Source: Saprospiraceae bacterium (lineage in GTDB: Bacteria; Bacteroidota; Bacteroidia; Chitinophagales; Saprospiraceae). Taken from it: DNA of 64,000 bases. The stretch lies in assembly GCA_021739645.1 (NCBI GenBank), contig JAIPBL010000010.1, forward strand, positions 1 to 64,000, written 5' to 3'. Below, in pieces: positions 53,030 to 60,524 of this stretch (within the stretch, counting starts at the first letter, position 1; each line of letters starts with the position of its first letter). The notes beneath the pieces are model-generated. The model saw only the letters and a list, made by a program, of their open reading frames with translations. It had not been told where the DNA came from and made no database searches. A program made the translations under genes and the position numbers.

Positions 53030-53932
53030 TTAGAAAAAATAAGTGAACTCAAGCGAGTATCGCTGTTTTGCAACGATGGCCCGCTGTGAATAATTTTGTT
53101 GGAATGGCCGGGAAGTCAATGCGCCAACCTGGAAATTTCCGAATCCGGCATTAAGCCCTATCAGCCCAAACCAGCCGTGACCACCGGAGCCTTCGGCAAA
53201 ATTGCCACTGGGCAGGTGGTTCTTGCCAAATACTTCCACCGAGGCCCCAGCAAATGGCGTCAGTTTTATTTCTTCGCTGAGCGCAATTTCCCGGAACACG
53301 GTCAGGGCACTTGTCAATTGGTGGCCGAAATGATAATCGTCCCGGCTCTTGCCGTTCAACTGGGTACTGGCGGTGTGCGCCACCCCCATTTTTTTATGAA
53401 AAAAAACGAGGTTGGATTGGAGCAAGTAGCCGAGGTTGCCCATGCCTAGGTTCAGGTTGCCAGGCAGGTCACGGTAGTAAATGCCTTGGTCGTACTTGCC
53501 CGTGGGCAGCTTTATCCCGGCCCCCAACTCCCAATAAATCAATGAGTTATCCGACATTGCCTTGTTGTCGAGCAAGGTGTAGCTGCCGGTGATGCGGGTG
53601 TCTGCAAGGCCATGAAGCAGCTCGTCGTCACTGGATTGCTGGCGCAGGTTCCAGCGGTAGGGTTGCTGAAGGCTCACCCTGATTCGTGGGCTGACCTGGT
53701 AGCGACCCGATACTTCTGCCACGTAAAATTGGTCTTGGTAGCCATCCTCGCTTGTTGTGCTCGTCTCGAATGGAACGGCCATGAGTCGCAGTCCGACGCT
53801 GTTGTTGCGGAGGCTGGTGAGCAGGCCCGTGCTACCGCAGGAGGAAAGTCCCCCGGCATTGCAGCACGATTGTCCAAACATAGGGACAAACGGCAACGAA
53901 ACGAGCAACAGCATCCAAAAATGCTTTGCCAT
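53030..53932 (-). CDS. Putative outer-membrane beta-barrel (transporter-like) protein
   Basis: A 300-residue protein with signal peptide (LLLVSLPFVPMFGQ). The mature N-terminus is cysteine-rich (SCCNAGGLSSCGST) and is followed by alternating strands with YRWNLRQQ, LGAGIKLPTGKYDQ and a terminal YSLEFTYFF ending in phenylalanine, as outer-membrane barrels do. It looks like the MetA-pathway-of-phenol-degradation / copper-associated barrel group. CCxxxGxxxxC close to the surface suggests metal contact. Between two small genes on the same strand. Confidence 0.68.
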   Translation of the reverse strand: MAKHFWMLLLVSLPFVPMFGQSCCNAGGLSSCGSTGLLTSLRNNSVGLRLMAVPFETSTTSEDGYQDQFYVAEVSGRYQVSPRIRVSLQQPYRWNLRQQSSDDELLHGLADTRITGSYTLLDNKAMSDNSLIYWELGAGIKLPTGKYDQGIYYRDLPGNLNLGMGNLGYLLQSNLVFFHKKMGVAHTASTQLNGKSRDDYHFGHQLTSALTVFREIALSEEIKLTPFAGASVEVFGKNHLPSGNFAEGSGGHGWFGLIGLNAGFGNFQVGALTSRPFQQNYSQRAIVAKQRYSLEFTYFF

Positions 53933-54058
53933 GTTCGTTTGAATTTAATTCAAGAATGGGTTGAAATCAGGCAGTGGAAACGCAGTATTGCGCAGCAGTA
54001 TTTGACCTAAATCCAATAGCGGATAGGTCAAATCGCATGACGAAACTGTTTTCTTCCA

Positions 54059-54448
54059 TCAAACAAAAGGCTGATTATCAGGCGGTTGGAACAAGGATTT
54101 ACCAAAAAGGCGGGACATGAAATGATTGCAGCCAACGGGCGTTGGCTGGCTTTCCCCTTCGGTAAAAATTGCGGCAGCAAACAAATCTTGCTGGCAGAAG
54201 AAGTTGATTTTAACGGCATCCTCCAATTGTGAAGTTGGAGTCGGTTGACCTTGGTGGTCGTTATTTGCAGACAACTGCTTTTGGAGGTGGCATTTGCCGT
54301 GGCATTGTATTTCTGGTTTCGCCTTGTTCACACAGTACAGCCGCTCGATTTCAGCTTGGTTCAGCTTGAATTTGGCGACCAACACCGCATTGCTCATGGA
54401 ACTGAGCAGGATGACGGTGGCGGTGAATATGGCGATGGCTTTTCTCAC
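54059..54448 (-). CDS. Small secreted cysteine-containing protein, probably metal-related
   Basis: A 129-residue protein with an N-terminal hydrophobic segment (AIFTATVILLSSMSNAVLVA). The core AEIERLYCVNKAKPEIQCHG and KCHLQKQL, with a later FFCQQD and a GCNHF, contains spaced cysteines and histidines. Similar small proteins occur near copper or heavy-metal genes in Bacteroidota, from memory, and this fits the cysteine-rich barrel protein and histidine-rich lipoprotein next door. Function unproven. Confidence 0.65.
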   Translation of the reverse strand: MRKAIAIFTATVILLSSMSNAVLVAKFKLNQAEIERLYCVNKAKPEIQCHGKCHLQKQLSANNDHQGQPTPTSQLEDAVKINFFCQQDLFAAAIFTEGESQPTPVGCNHFMSRLFGKSLFQPPDNQPFV

Positions 54449-54520
54449 GGCGGCAAATGTAAGACGTAAGAAATTATATTCCGTTGATTTTTATCACAGA
54501 CAACTTTCAGCAGACAGAAA

Positions 54521-55222
54521 TCAGCGCTCACTCACCAGCGTTCGCAAAGTCAAATAACCTACCCCAAGCACCCCGCCCATTACGAAGGCAAGGCCAAGCG
54601 TTCCAAGGTTAGCCATGGGGTGAATCAGCACGCCGACCACATCCCAGAATAGTTGGTAAGGGGCTTGCAGCAAGTCCCAAGTGTTCCAGCGTTGGTAGCG
54701 CCCGATGTAAACCCCGAATGCGCACAGTACAATCACCGCAGAAATGATGAGGGCACCTCGGCGTTTCCCAAGGTTTTTTTCCAAATAAGTCTGTACATCG
54801 AGGAGGGAAAGAAAACCGAGCAACAGCCCCGTCCAAGCGAAGGAAAAGAGCATCATCATATCATACCAAAGTGGGATGCCCGTGCGGTAGTGCACGTGCA
54901 TCAGGTCGGTGACGATATACGGGGCATTGGGCAGAAAAACCAGCCAAACTGTCAACAACGGAACGGCCAGCCATCGTTTTGGGAGCTTGGGCAGCAGCAG
55001 CGACAACAGGTAAGGCACCCACGCCAAAAACAAGTTCCAAACGAGGAATAGGAAGGTGGTGCTGCGTGTTGTGGCCAGGTCGTAGAACTCGTTGATTTGC
55101 CCAAAATCAAACCCCGTGTGGAGTAGTCGGTAGCCGACCAGTGCAAAATTGAGCGAGGTGCTGAGACAGAGCAGCAGGAAAATTCGGTAGTGTTTTTCGG
55201 TGGAAAAAAATGATTTTAACAT
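54521..55222 (-). CDS. DUF1361 family membrane protein
   Basis: A 233-residue inner-membrane protein with about seven helices. DUF1361 features are visible: LFLAWVPYLLSLLLPKL, then the conserved LPNAPYIVTDLMHV (about residues 103-116) and PLWYDMMMLFSFAWTGLLLG. YIGRYQRWNTWDLL follows. Function is unknown. The open frame extends upstream into the repeat palindromes, but ATG at 55222 starts the conserved protein. Confidence 0.88.
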   Translation of the reverse strand: MLKSFFSTEKHYRIFLLLCLSTSLNFALVGYRLLHTGFDFGQINEFYDLATTRSTTFLFLVWNLFLAWVPYLLSLLLPKLPKRWLAVPLLTVWLVFLPNAPYIVTDLMHVHYRTGIPLWYDMMMLFSFAWTGLLLGFLSLLDVQTYLEKNLGKRRGALIISAVIVLCAFGVYIGRYQRWNTWDLLQAPYQLFWDVVGVLIHPMANLGTLGLAFVMGGVLGVGYLTLRTLVSER

Positions 55223-55351
55223 GAGGGATAAATTGAAGTTAGTAATCAAAAAGTGAAGGCTAAAAAGTGGGAGGTTTTGGCTTAGTACATTGATTGTCAA
55301 TGTTTTCCGCCTTCGCCTCCCGCTGCTAAAGCCTGATTGTTGTCTTGTAAA

Positions 55352-55496
55352 ACGGACTGTTAATTCGTGCTTTTTACGTAACACGGACTGCCAGTCCGTG
55401 ATTTTCTGTTTCCCAATTTTCGGAACGCCAAACTGCAAACGCACGGACCGGCAGTCCGTGTTACTGGAACGCAAAAGCACGGACTAACAGTCCGTG
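55352..55496. repeat. Cluster of four CACGGACTGNCAGTCCGTG palindromes
   Basis: Copies at 55352-55370 (degenerate), 55382-55400 (perfect 9-bp arms), 55442-55460 and 55478-55496. The last copy directly abuts the stop codon of CreD, and the extended unit (GTAACACGGAC...GTCCGTGTTAC) supplies its TAA. One further copy lies at 42642-42660. The cluster lies between two same-strand genes. Confidence 0.88.
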
Positions 55497-57362
55497 TTAC
55501 CGGCTGCCCAGGTTGTACCAGTCCACCTTGCGGGAGCTGAACATCACCGCAGCCAATGCCACGAAAACGCCGATGCTGCCTGCCAGCAAAGCAAAATCTT
55601 CTAGCTGGAGCAGCACGAAAATGAAGCCGTAAATGGCCATCAACATGCCGAGCAGTTGGAAGACCAGCCGCTTGATGCCCAGCATCGAAAAACTGTACCC
55701 GCAAATGAGGCCAATGGTCGCTACGGACGAAACCAGGTACGCCACGTTGAATCCCAGATGTTCGGAAAGCGAGAGCAGCAGCAGGTAAAAAACCGTGAGT
55801 GCCAAGCCCACCAACAGGTACTGGAAGGGATGGATGAACAGTTTGCGCAGCACCTCGAAGAAGAAATAGAGCATAAACGTGAGGCCGATAACGAGGATGG
55901 CGTATTTCGCCGAACGAGTGTTTTTCAGGTATTCGTCCACGGGTTTGATGAGCCGCACGGCCAAGTTTGATTCCACAAATTTGATGGTATCGTCCTTCCA
56001 CTGCTGCGGGTAGGGCCGGTTGAGGTCGAGCACCTGCCATTGGGCGGAGAAGCCCGTTTTCGAAATCTCCCGCTGGTCGGGCAAAAAGGCACCCTCGAAG
56101 CTCGGCGAGTTCCAGTCGGAGCGCAGGTTGACGGTGGTGGACTTTCCCACAGGCTCGAAGCTGAGGCGTTCGCTGCCATTGAGTTTGATGGGAATGCTGA
56201 AATTGTAGCTTTTGCCGTCCGAAGCCAAGCTGATGGATGCACTGACGCCCGTGGCCAGCAGCCCGGTCATTTGGGTACCTGGCTCCATCCGTTGCTGCTC
56301 GCCCAACCAGTCCACCTGCACGGCTTCCTTGATGCCGGTCATGCCTTGGATGCCTACGGCAAGGCGGGCCTCGTTCCAATGCACGTCTTCCGAATTGATG
56401 TTAAGTGCCTGAAAATCAGGTTGTTGGAACTCACCGGACAGCACGATGCCCGCTTGGTACAGCACCACGTCGAAGATGCTGCGCTTGCGGATTTGGTGCT
56501 TCAAATCGCCGTCCACTTTCAGGTTTTGGGGCAAAAAATAGGCGACGTGCCGCTCCTCAGACCGCTTGCCGTCGCTGAACGTCGTCCATGAAGTGTAGGG
56601 AACGGCAAGCACAGGCCCCTGGATTGCCTGGCTGCCGCCCCACGAAAGACTAACTTCATTTTTTACCTCCTGCTGGCGCTGTTGGCGCTCCCGGATTTGG
56701 TCTTGTATCAAGGCATTTGGGATGAGCAGTATCAGCACCAGAAAGCCGATGGAAAGCAACTTGATGGCCAGCGAATCTTTGAGCCACTGGCTGAAGCGGT
56801 AGAAACTGCCTCCGTTGTTGGGTTGGTTGGATTCAGATGAATTCATGTCAGTTAAGTTTGATGATTCTAAAATTGGTGGATTGTATTCAGCGGAAATTAT
56901 TGGGATTCCGCTTCTTTCGTCATTGGTTGGGGTGGGCATTTCTGGTTCATTTCCCACTTCTTCAAAACCTTCGGTTTGATTGTAAAATAGCCCAAGCATT
57001 GAGAAAATAAATGGAATAAATATGAGCAATAGCCCCCAACTAGATTCGATAGAACTTTCAAAGAATGAAATTAGGAACCATATCATATACAGTAGGAAAG
57101 CCAAGTAATGAAATGCTGTCAACAGCCACATTTTAAATGCCTTGCCTTGGTCATAAGAGCTTTTATTCCAAAAACTTACAAATAAATAACTTTGGGTATA
57201 AGAGAAAATAATGCAAATGAATCCAACTATAATCAATACCAATTCTTCCCCACTTTCATGTGGCAGCACTATGCAAAAAAAGAAAGTCGGCAACAGGAGC
57301 AAAATGCTGGTCAGGCCGTTGCAAACATTTAAAGTAGTAGCTATTATTCTTTCTGCTCTCAT
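55497..57362 (-). CDS. creD: CreD-like envelope protein with an extra N-terminal membrane domain
   Basis: A 621-residue protein. Residues from about 173 on (MNSSESNQPNNGGSFYRF, then a helix and the periplasmic CreD domain: GPVLAVPYTSWTTFSDGKRS, FDVVLYQAGIVLSG, HPFQYLLVGLALTVFYLLLL) give a 449-residue CreD of standard length. The first 170 residues add four predicted helices and an acidic linker, in sequence that is clearly more AT-rich. Its ATG lies 12 bp behind an operator-like box. CreD protects the envelope and is linked to beta-lactam response in other bacteria. Third gene of the operon controlled by the adjacent winged-helix regulator. Confidence 0.87.
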   Translation of the reverse strand: MRAERIIATTLNVCNGLTSILLLLPTFFFCIVLPHESGEELVLIIVGFICIIFSYTQSYLFVSFWNKSSYDQGKAFKMWLLTAFHYLAFLLYMIWFLISFFESSIESSWGLLLIFIPFIFSMLGLFYNQTEGFEEVGNEPEMPTPTNDERSGIPIISAEYNPPILESSNLTDMNSSESNQPNNGGSFYRFSQWLKDSLAIKLLSIGFLVLILLIPNALIQDQIRERQQRQQEVKNEVSLSWGGSQAIQGPVLAVPYTSWTTFSDGKRSEERHVAYFLPQNLKVDGDLKHQIRKRSIFDVVLYQAGIVLSGEFQQPDFQALNINSEDVHWNEARLAVGIQGMTGIKEAVQVDWLGEQQRMEPGTQMTGLLATGVSASISLASDGKSYNFSIPIKLNGSERLSFEPVGKSTTVNLRSDWNSPSFEGAFLPDQREISKTGFSAQWQVLDLNRPYPQQWKDDTIKFVESNLAVRLIKPVDEYLKNTRSAKYAILVIGLTFMLYFFFEVLRKLFIHPFQYLLVGLALTVFYLLLLSLSEHLGFNVAYLVSSVATIGLICGYSFSMLGIKRLVFQLLGMLMAIYGFIFVLLQLEDFALLAGSIGVFVALAAVMFSSRKVDWYNLGSR

Positions 57363-57373
57363 CACTCAAAAGA

Positions 57374-57390
57374 ACTTTGAATTTCAAAGT
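57374..57390 (-). promoter_or_regulatory. Operator-like box ACTTTGAATTTCAAAGT upstream of creD
   Basis: A 17-bp near-palindrome, 12 bp before the creD ATG. The same box, with two differing central bases, occurs at 58815-58831 in front of the operon. The regulator gene lies between the two boxes, so autoregulation plus direct control of creD is the natural reading. Confidence 0.65.
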
Positions 57391-57407
57391 TTATTGTCAA
57401 AAAAAAT

Positions 57408-57710
57408 TCAACTGCCTGACTTTAACAGCTCCTCCAGTGCTGCCAAGTGGTCGTTGAATGCTTTCCGCCCAAGAATGGTGGCCGTGTAGGAAGTTTGTGG
57501 TTTTCGCCCCACGAACAGCTTCCGCAACTCCACGTAACTCTCGCTTTCCAGCACCTTCATGTGGCTGGCAAGGTTGCCGTCCGTGAGCCCGAGCATCTCC
57601 TTGAAGGTGCCGAAGTCCACCCAATCGTTCACCATCAGGATGGACATGATGCCCAACCGGATGCGGTTGTCGAGTTTGGTGGTTTCCAGCTTTTCAAGCA
57701 AATGCTTCAT
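57408..57710 (-). CDS. Winged-helix transcriptional regulator of the CreD operon
   Basis: A 100-residue DNA-binding protein. The winged helix is seen as IRLGIMSILMVNDWVDFGTF, then KEMLGLTDGNLASHMKVLES (recognition helix) and ESYVELRKLFVGRKPQTSYT (wing). This ArsR/MarR-like type is the usual regulator in front of creD in Bacteroidota. Two matching 17-bp boxes lie upstream of the operon and of creD. It lies 5 bp ahead of the 135-residue membrane protein gene's stop and is co-transcribed. Confidence 0.9.
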   Translation of the reverse strand: MKHLLEKLETTKLDNRIRLGIMSILMVNDWVDFGTFKEMLGLTDGNLASHMKVLESESYVELRKLFVGRKPQTSYTATILGRKAFNDHLAALEELLKSGS

Positions 57711-57715
57711 GTAAA

Positions 57716-58123
57716 TTATTTTGCCGTTTTAGTGACAGCTTTGCCTCCTAGCCATGCTCCTACGAAGTACAGCAACGATGAGGCAATCCCGTACCAAATC
57801 GGGTGTGGAATAGCCAGCAAGTTCATGAGGCCAGCCACAAAAAGCCCGAAACCAGCTATCAATGCGGGGCGGTATTGGGTCGGTTTGCTAATCCAATTGG
57901 CGACAAAACCCGCCACAGCCGCACCTAAAAATATTGCAAGCAACAGTGGAATGAAGGCTGTAAAATGAAGTGGTTTCAAATACACCGCCAATTGTTCATT
58001 GGTTTCGAGGACTGTATCATCTGGCACGAACAATGGGTTGAACATTTCGATACCACCAATGATAATCGTTCCAGCAACTATGCCAGCTAGAGCACCTAAG
58101 ACTGCACGGATTTTCGGATTCAT
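57716..58123 (-). CDS. Small membrane protein in the CreD operon
   Basis: A 135-residue protein with four predicted helices (VLGALAGIVAGTIIIGGIEM, FIPLLLAIFLGAAVAGFVAN, PALIAGFGLFVAGLMNLLAI, WYGIASSLLYFVGAWLGGKA). No known domain. ATG at 58123 was preferred: the alternative start at 58162 would overlap the upstream gene. It lies between the 214-residue membrane protein and the regulator on one transcript. Confidence 0.78.
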   Translation of the reverse strand: MNPKIRAVLGALAGIVAGTIIIGGIEMFNPLFVPDDTVLETNEQLAVYLKPLHFTAFIPLLLAIFLGAAVAGFVANWISKPTQYRPALIAGFGLFVAGLMNLLAIPHPIWYGIASSLLYFVGAWLGGKAVTKTAK

Positions 58124-58148
58124 GTTTCGGATTTTTTGAGTAAAAATA

Positions 58149-58793
58149 TTAAGGCAATTCATACTTCCGGTACATCACCAGCCCATAAACAATATGCAGC
58201 ACGCCAAACCCTATCGCCCAAAGTTCCAGCCCGTAGCCAGGGAAGAAAAGCCCGATGATGCCCAGTCCGATTTCACAAAGGCCAAGGTAGCGGATATCGT
58301 TCAGGGTGAATTTGCTGCCGTTGACGAGGGCGAGGCCATAAAACACCAGTGTGGCCGGAGCGATGAGTAGAATCTGCCGTTCCCGGTACAGCGCCAAACA
58401 GAAAATGCCGCCCACCACCAGCGGGATGGCGAGATTCGCCAGCATCCGCAGTGCCGATTGGTCCCAGACCTTCTGCCCTTTCCGCCTTGCCTTGCGGGTG
58501 GTGAAATAGATGCCAGAAGCCACCGCCAGTGCGAAAACCAGCGCCGCATCCAGCAGGAAAAACGCTTCGTAGCCAATGCCCCATTTGCCCTGTTGCAGCG
58601 CATCAGCATAAAAGATACGGTAGTTGGAGAACGGGGTGAGGCCGAGGTAAACATAGACCAACGCAGCGCCAAGCAAGGCAAAGCAGCCCGCTGCCACGCC
58701 CGACAGCCCGCTCAGGGAAATGAAGCGGCTGCTGCGCTCCATCATCGAGCGTATTTCGCTCAAGGTTTCAAGATGTTCGTTGTGATTTGCCAC
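58149..58793 (-). CDS. Membrane protein, first gene of the CreD operon
   Basis: A 214-residue protein with about six helices after a soluble N-terminus with MANHNEHLETLSEIRSMMER. The helices include SGVAAGCFALLGAALVYVYL and YLGLCEIGLGIIGLFFPGYG. Such proteins regularly precede the winged-helix regulator and creD in Bacteroidota. Function unknown; likely a membrane partner in envelope sensing. An operator box lies 22 bp upstream of its start. Confidence 0.82.
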   Translation of the reverse strand: MANHNEHLETLSEIRSMMERSSRFISLSGLSGVAAGCFALLGAALVYVYLGLTPFSNYRIFYADALQQGKWGIGYEAFFLLDAALVFALAVASGIYFTTRKARRKGQKVWDQSALRMLANLAIPLVVGGIFCLALYRERQILLIAPATLVFYGLALVNGSKFTLNDIRYLGLCEIGLGIIGLFFPGYGLELWAIGFGVLHIVYGLVMYRKYELP

Positions 58794-58814
58794 GGTATGT
58801 TGATTTCAAAAAGA

Positions 58815-58831
58815 ACTTTGAATCGCAAAGT
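58815..58831 (-). promoter_or_regulatory. Operator-like box ACTTTGAATCGCAAAGT in front of the CreD operon
   Basis: Matches the box at 57374-57390 in 15 of 17 positions, and the flanks (AAGA before, AT-rich after) agree too. It overlaps the most likely -7 region of the operon (TACTTTG on the minus strand), the position expected for a repressor. A further TTCAAA half-site lies just upstream at 58805-58810. Confidence 0.65.
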
Positions 58832-58937
58832 AAATGCCAATGGTTGGGATTTCCTAACGAGTTGTTCTTTTTTCAAGAATTTATTTCTGGCGTTAACGCT
58901 TGTGACGAAAATCACAATGCCGGGCCAGCTTTGTCGC

Positions 58938-58945
58938 TACCTTTG
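58938..58945 (+). promoter_or_regulatory. -7 promoter element (TACCTTTG) of the DUF983 gene
   Basis: TAnnTTTG match 24 bp before the ATG, in the divergent gap opposite the CreD operon. Confidence 0.5.
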
Positions 58946-58969
58946 CGCCGCACCAGTCAAAATTGATTT

Positions 58970-59371
58970 ATGGGTATCCTAAAAAAAGGCACAAAAGCCT
59001 ACAGCGTCCTGAACCTCAAATGCCCGCGCTGCCACGAGGGCGACCTCTTCCCCACCGGCTCGTTCTCCTTCAACAAGCCTTTCGACATGCCGGAAACCTG
59101 CCCAAAGTGTGGCCAGAAATACTTCCTCGGCCCCGGTTTCTACTACGGCGCCATGTTCATCTCGTACATCATCACCGCTTTTTTCTGCCTGTTTTTTGCA
59201 GGCGGGTTGGTGTTGTTCACCGATATTTCTGTGAACATGGCCTTTGTGCTGCTAATCATTGTCATTTCGTTTTTGTTCGTTTGGTTTTTTAGGATTGCAA
59301 GGGCCATTTGGATAAATATGAACGTGAAATATGATAAGCGAATAAGCGAGGAGACGACCATCGGCAAGTAA
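58970..59371 (+). CDS. DUF983 family membrane protein with zinc ribbon
   Basis: A 133-residue protein. Two CxxC pairs, CPRCHEG (about residue 18) and CPKCGQK (about 44), form a zinc ribbon before two transmembrane helices (GAMFISYIITAFFCLFFAGG and VLLIIVISFLFVWFFRIARA). This is the complete DUF983 family layout. In proteobacteria relatives occur near cytochrome oxidase genes, but none is nearby here. Function unknown. Confidence 0.92.
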   Translation: MGILKKGTKAYSVLNLKCPRCHEGDLFPTGSFSFNKPFDMPETCPKCGQKYFLGPGFYYGAMFISYIITAFFCLFFAGGLVLFTDISVNMAFVLLIIVISFLFVWFFRIARAIWINMNVKYDKRISEETTIGK

Positions 59372-59662
59372 AGCGCCGCTTTCTACTTGAAATTCAGTCT
59401 GTAAAGCAGTGAAAATCATTTTTGCAGAAAAAAGTTAGCATCAAATGGCAGGAAGTAGTCATTTCAAGGGCCTGAACTAAAAAGTGGGTAAAAAAGCTGC
59501 TGCATCCTGCGCTGAAAACCAGTTGTTTAACAGCTCGTCCTATCTACTTGAATTTTCAAAAAAACTTCCAGTTGCAAACAGTTGCACTATGTATTCCCCT
59601 CATAAAACACCACTTGAAAATGTCGTTATTTAATTATTATTTTAAAAAAAATCTGAACGTTA
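59372..59662. other. Intergenic stretch, nothing recognised
   Basis: 291 bp between the DUF983 gene and the next promoter, AT-rich with no repeat array, no convincing ORF and no RNA motif seen. Confidence 0.5.
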
Positions 59663-59692
59663 TTGTTAAATCAATGTGTCCTCCTATCTTTG
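59663..59692 (+). promoter_or_regulatory. Complete Bacteroidota promoter (TTG-N19-TATCTTTG)
   Basis: TTG at 59663-59665 and TATCTTTG at 59685-59692 are separated by 19 bp, the normal spacing. It is the best promoter match in the window and fixes the start of the next gene at ATG 59725. Confidence 0.75.
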
Positions 59693-59724
59693 GCGCTATT
59701 ACCTTTAACCAGTTACCACATTTG

Positions 59725-60033
59725 ATGAACACAAAGAATCCCCCTTGCCTAAACGGCGAAAAAGTCGAGTTGGCTACGAATCTGTTGCGTGTTTTCAACC
59801 ACAAGCACCGTTTTGCCATCGTCAACAAATTGCTTGACAAAGGCGGCATGGATACTTCCAAATTGGCAGCATCCCTTCGTTTGCAGGAATCCTATATTTT
59901 GGAACATCTCCTGGTGCTGCAACGCACGGGTTTGGTACAATCGATTGATGTACTGGACGGTGTGAAATTCGTGGCAAACAAACGGGCCATTCGCAAAGTG
60001 AATGATGCCTTGTGCAACTTCACGCAAAACTAA
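59725..60033 (+). CDS. ArsR-like winged-helix protein
   Basis: A 102-residue protein. A helix-turn-helix/winged-helix pattern is seen: LLRVFNHKHRFAIVNKLLDK, then MDTSKLAASLRLQESYILEH (recognition helix) and LLVLQRTGLVQSIDVLDGVK (wing). It resembles ArsR-type regulators in size and build but has no clear metal-binding ELCVCDL motif. Start chosen at ATG 59725, 32 bp behind a complete promoter, rather than far-upstream in-frame codons. Transcribed alone; targets unknown. Confidence 0.75.
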   Translation: MNTKNPPCLNGEKVELATNLLRVFNHKHRFAIVNKLLDKGGMDTSKLAASLRLQESYILEHLLVLQRTGLVQSIDVLDGVKFVANKRAIRKVNDALCNFTQN

Positions 60034-60129
60034 GGTTGGCTTTCCCTTCTTTTCCTACTTCTATTTTGGTAAAATTTATGGTTCTCAAATCACCGCTGTG
60101 CAACGAGTTGAACCGTTGTGGTAGGGCAA

Positions 60130-60354
60130 TTAGTTAATACTGAAATTGTCCATGGTAGTGATTACAGGCGCATGGGAGCCTATATGTACGGCGTTTGAGT
60201 TGCCTTGTCGCACGGTTACTTGCTTAGTCACGCAGTTGATTTGGCGCTGGTAGTCTTTGCAAACCGGGCAGATGAAAATTATCCAATCCCCTTCCTTGTG
60301 ACCGATACAGTGGTGTTCGGCCTTATGTTCCTGACTTGAAGTTTGGCGTCTCAT
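60130..60354 (-). CDS. Small zinc-ribbon-like protein
   Basis: A 74-residue soluble protein. CIGHKEGDWIIFICPVCKDY and a later cysteine (INCVTKQ) supply ligands for a small zinc site; the rest is charged, ending THDNFSIN-like sequence. The ATG at 60354 was chosen because the region upstream of it reads as low-complexity non-conserved sequence. Similar small proteins occur in other Saprospiraceae by recollection. No function can be given. Confidence 0.5.
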   Translation of the reverse strand: MRRQTSSQEHKAEHHCIGHKEGDWIIFICPVCKDYQRQINCVTKQVTVRQGNSNAVHIGSHAPVITTMDNFSIN

Positions 60355-60524
60355 AGTAGGTGCTTTATCTAAGTTTTGCTTTTCACCTGATAGGGCGGTA
60401 GGGTCAGGAAAGCAAAGGATGAAGTGTAGTGTGCAGCACAATTTGCAAATAACTTGCCATTGCTGGCCAAACAGCAAAATTTCGTCAAAAACTGGGTAAG
60501 AAACAGCAAAAGAAAACTGCTATT

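Noticed and set aside
54521-55480. Long upstream extension of the DUF1361 gene
   Set aside because: The extra residues are translations of the CACGGAC palindromes and spacer; the conserved protein starts at 55222.
55497-57710. Loss of a stop codon between two genes as an assembly error in CreD
   Set aside because: The extra N-terminal part is a coherent four-helix domain directly behind an operator box and start codon, so a genuine fusion is more likely; kept as a finding instead.
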